A stretch of 8,075 bases of DNA, from the NCBI GenBank assembly GCA_026990815.1, contig JALXCS010000065.1, positions 1-8,075 of the forward strand. The letters are read 5' to 3'. The DNA is from Methylomonas sp. (lineage in GTDB: Bacteria; Pseudomonadota; Gammaproteobacteria; Methylococcales; Methylomonadaceae). Shown in pieces: positions 6,562 through 8,075 of the stretch. A model generated the notes under the pieces. The model had not been told where the DNA came from and did no database searches. It saw nothing but the letters and a program-made list of their open reading frames with translations. The number at the start of each line of letters is the position of its first letter. The stretch's first letter is position 1. Both the position numbers and the translations under genes were made by a program.

Positions 6562-7940
6562 TGGATCAATCAGTTGAATTTGATTTATCATTAATCAAAC
6601 GTTACGATCATGCTGGTCCTCGCTATACTTCCTATCCAACTGCTCTGGAGTTACATGATGGCTTTGGTGAGCATGATTATCGGCAACAAATCGAGCAATC
6701 TAATGCTAATGGGGGTCCCTTATCGCTTTATTTTCATATTCCCTTCTGCGATACCGTCTGTTATTACTGTGCTTGCAATAAAATTATTACCAAAAATCGT
6801 AAGCATGCGGAGCGCTATTTAAAAAACTTACATCATGAAATTGAATTACAGGCTCAACTTTTTGATTCAAACCGTTCGGTCAATCAGTTACACTGGGGAG
6901 GTGGCACTCCGACATTTTTAACGCACAAACAGATGCAGCGATTGATGGCTGTTACCCGAAATCACTTCAATTTAAGGAATGATGACGAAGGTGAATATTC
7001 TATAGAAATTGATCCAAGGGCTGTTGATGCTTCAACAATTCCTTTGTTGAGAGATTTAGGATTCAGCAGGCTTAGTCTGGGTGTTCAGGATTTCGATTCG
7101 GACGTACAAAAAGCAGTTAATCGGATTCAAACCGAGAAACAGACTTTCGAAGTATTGAATACAGCAAGGGAGCATGGGTTTGGATCTGTAAGCATCGATT
7201 TAATCTATGGGCTGCCTTTGCAAACCGTAGCCTCATTTTCAAAGACGCTTGATAAGATACTTGAAGTTAAGCCGGATCGAATGTCCATTTTTAACTATGC
7301 ACACTTACCGTCCAGGTTTAAAACCCAACGACAAATTAACAATGGCGATTTGCCGGATTCCAAAACAAAACTGGAAATTCTGCAAATGGTTATACTGCGG
7401 CTTGTGGGAGAGGGATATGTCTATATTGGGATGGACCACTTCGCCAAACCTTATGATGAATTAGCCATTTCCCAGCGCGAAAACAAACTCTACCGAAATT
7501 TCCAGGGTTATTCCACACATTCAGACTGTGATTTGATTGGTCTGGGAATCACATCGATTGGTCGGATTGCTGACAGTTATATTCAGAATGTTAAAGACCT
7601 GGAAACTTACAATTCTGTCATTTCACTAAATAAACTCCCAGTTTTTAAGGGAGTGATTCTCACAGAAGATGACAACTTACGCCGGGCAGTGATAAGCCAG
7701 CTGATTTGTCATTTCGTTCTAAATTTTTCGAAAATCGAAAAACAATTTGATATTGATTTCAAGGAATATTTTTCCCCTGAACTGCTGGCATTACAAATTA
7801 TGCAAGAAGATGGGTTGATTAATCTTCAAAATGACGAGATTGAGGTTTTGCCAGCCGGACGTTTGTTGATCCGAAATATTTGTATGGTCTTTGACAAATA
7901 TCTGGTGCAAAAGCAACAACAATTTTCTAAAGTAATTTAA
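6561..7940 (+). CDS. hemN: Oxygen-independent coproporphyrinogen III oxidase HemN
   Basis: HemN is a cytoplasmic radical-SAM enzyme that decarboxylates coproporphyrinogen III twice to protoporphyrinogen IX without oxygen, a late step of heme synthesis. Its 459 residues match the family (457 in E. coli). The SAM/cluster motif YFHIPFCDTVCYYCACNK gives Cys63, Cys67 and Cys70 as ligands of the 4Fe-4S cluster, plus the HemN-specific Cys72. This CX3CX2CXC pattern separates true HemN from HemW-type paralogues. Other blocks: GGGTPT (113-118), YSIEIDPR, SLGVQDFDSDVQKAVNRIQ, IDLIYGLPLQT, MDHFAKPYDELA, NFQGYST. A HemN C-terminal domain runs at about 360-430, and the protein ends in the usual QQFSKVI. 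The ATG shares one base with the ccmI stop, so it is likely translated from the ccm transcript, which would match heme supply to cytochrome c assembly. Confidence 0.97.
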   Translation: MDQSVEFDLSLIKRYDHAGPRYTSYPTALELHDGFGEHDYRQQIEQSNANGGPLSLYFHIPFCDTVCYYCACNKIITKNRKHAERYLKNLHHEIELQAQLFDSNRSVNQLHWGGGTPTFLTHKQMQRLMAVTRNHFNLRNDDEGEYSIEIDPRAVDASTIPLLRDLGFSRLSLGVQDFDSDVQKAVNRIQTEKQTFEVLNTAREHGFGSVSIDLIYGLPLQTVASFSKTLDKILEVKPDRMSIFNYAHLPSRFKTQRQINNGDLPDSKTKLEILQMVILRLVGEGYVYIGMDHFAKPYDELAISQRENKLYRNFQGYSTHSDCDLIGLGITSIGRIADSYIQNVKDLETYNSVISLNKLPVFKGVILTEDDNLRRAVISQLICHFVLNFSKIEKQFDIDFKEYFSPELLALQIMQEDGLINLQNDEIEVLPAGRLLIRNICMVFDKYLVQKQQQFSKVI

Positions 7941-7948
7941 TAAATTAC
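7932..7948. repeat. Short A+T-rich palindrome at the hemN stop
   Basis: GTAATTT (7932-7938) and AAATTAC (7942-7948) form a 7-bp perfect inverted repeat with a 3-nt loop covering the hemN stop codon. The stem has one G-C pair per arm and is not followed by a T-run, so it is a weak hairpin and not a convincing intrinsic terminator. It may only be chance in A+T-rich sequence. Confidence 0.4.
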
Positions 7949-7967
7949 CTCATGATTATGCCTTTAG

Positions 7968-7990
7968 CTCCCGTATGATATAGTACGGAG
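7968..7990 (+). promoter_or_regulatory. Possible hairpin covering the ribosome binding site of the last gene
   Basis: CTCCCGTA (7968-7975) can pair with TACGGAG (7984-7990), leaving one C bulged and an 8-nt loop. The right arm contains GGAG (7987-7990), the only Shine-Dalgarno candidate, 3 nt before the ATG at 7994. In RNA the hairpin would hide this site, a known way of limiting transposase translation. The pairing is visible in the sequence; the regulatory role is inference. Confidence 0.35.
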
Positions 7991-7993
7991 ACT

Positions 7994-8075
7994 ATGAGAA
8001 ACCGCATTAAAAAGCCCTATCAAAATATGGTCTTGATTGATTTCTACGAGCGCTTTCCAGATGAGCAGGCGTGCT
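7994..8075 (+). CDS. Start of a probable IS1595-type transposase (3' truncated by window edge)
   Basis: Only the first 27 codons are present, and the frame stays open to the window end. The peptide has a basic start (MRNRIKKPYQN) followed by VLIDFYERFPDEQAC. That pattern, a Phe-x-x-Arg-Phe-x-(Asp/Thr)-Glu-x-x-Cys stretch near the N-terminus, is what I associate with IS1595-family transposases, just before their first zinc-ribbon cysteines. This rests on memory of the family pattern over a short segment, so it is tentative. A GGAG lies 3 nt upstream of the ATG. The 53-nt gap after hemN would have to contain the left end of the element; no terminal inverted repeat or target duplication can be tested because the right end is outside the window. 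An alternative is an unrelated chromosomal gene. Confidence 0.5.
   Translation, partial: MRNRIKKPYQNMVLIDFYERFPDEQAC

Noticed and set aside
6579..6599. TTTGAT and ATCAAA inverted pair near the hemN start, resembling an FNR box
   Set aside because: The TTGAT/ATCAA half-sites are 9 nt apart instead of 4 and lie inside the hemN coding region downstream of the start, so it does not fit an FNR operator.
7932..7960. Intrinsic terminator after hemN
   Set aside because: The palindrome stem is almost all A-T and has no T-tract after it, so it does not meet the pattern of a Rho-independent terminator.
7950..7979. Possible promoter for the last gene with TATGAT at 7974-7979
   Set aside because: No acceptable -35 at 16-18 nt spacing, and the implied transcript would start within about 8 nt of the ATG, inside its own Shine-Dalgarno.

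Overview
This window carries most of a System I cytochrome c maturation (ccm) operon, all on the + strand. It comes from a Gram-negative proteobacterium, most likely a gammaproteobacterium of low to moderate G+C. The proteins resemble gammaproteobacterial Ccm and HemN families. A methanotroph-like (Methylococcales) source is a guess that the sequence alone cannot prove. ccmA, ccmB and about the first half of ccmC lie upstream of the window.

Layout: 3' part of ccmC (2-343), ccmD (340-507), ccmE (504-929), ccmF (926-2878), ccmG/dsbE (2871-3407), an unrecognised 453-residue membrane-anchored protein (3444-4805), ccmH (4808-5317), ccmI (5317-6561), hemN (6561-7940), and the first 27 codons of a further gene (7994-8075) that looks like an IS1595-type transposase. 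Nearly every junction is a stop/start overlap of 1-8 nt (ATGA or TGATG type). The only real internal gap, 36 nt, lies between ccmG and the unknown gene. Both strands are otherwise fully accounted for, with no tRNA, rRNA or CRISPR.

How the genes work together: CcmC loads heme onto the covalent heme chaperone CcmE, helped by CcmD. CcmF, with CcmH and CcmI, takes heme from holo-CcmE and ligates it to reduced CXXCH motifs of apocytochrome c. CcmG and CcmH supply the thiol-reducing step, and CcmI holds the apocytochrome through its TPR domain. HemN makes protoporphyrinogen IX without oxygen, so heme synthesis and heme attachment appear to be co-transcribed.

The unusual element is the 453-residue protein set between ccmG and ccmH. 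It has a predicted signal peptide, a low-complexity linker with an in-frame (Lys-Asp)8 repeat made of a pure AAAGAT hexamer tract, an ordered-looking middle, one candidate membrane segment, and a strongly basic C-terminal tail of about 86 residues. It sits 2 nt upstream of ccmH and is preceded by an exact 11-bp inverted repeat spanning the ccmG stop codon. I do not recognise its family. It is the best candidate here for an undescribed, lineage-specific component of cytochrome c maturation, or else for a passenger gene in the operon.
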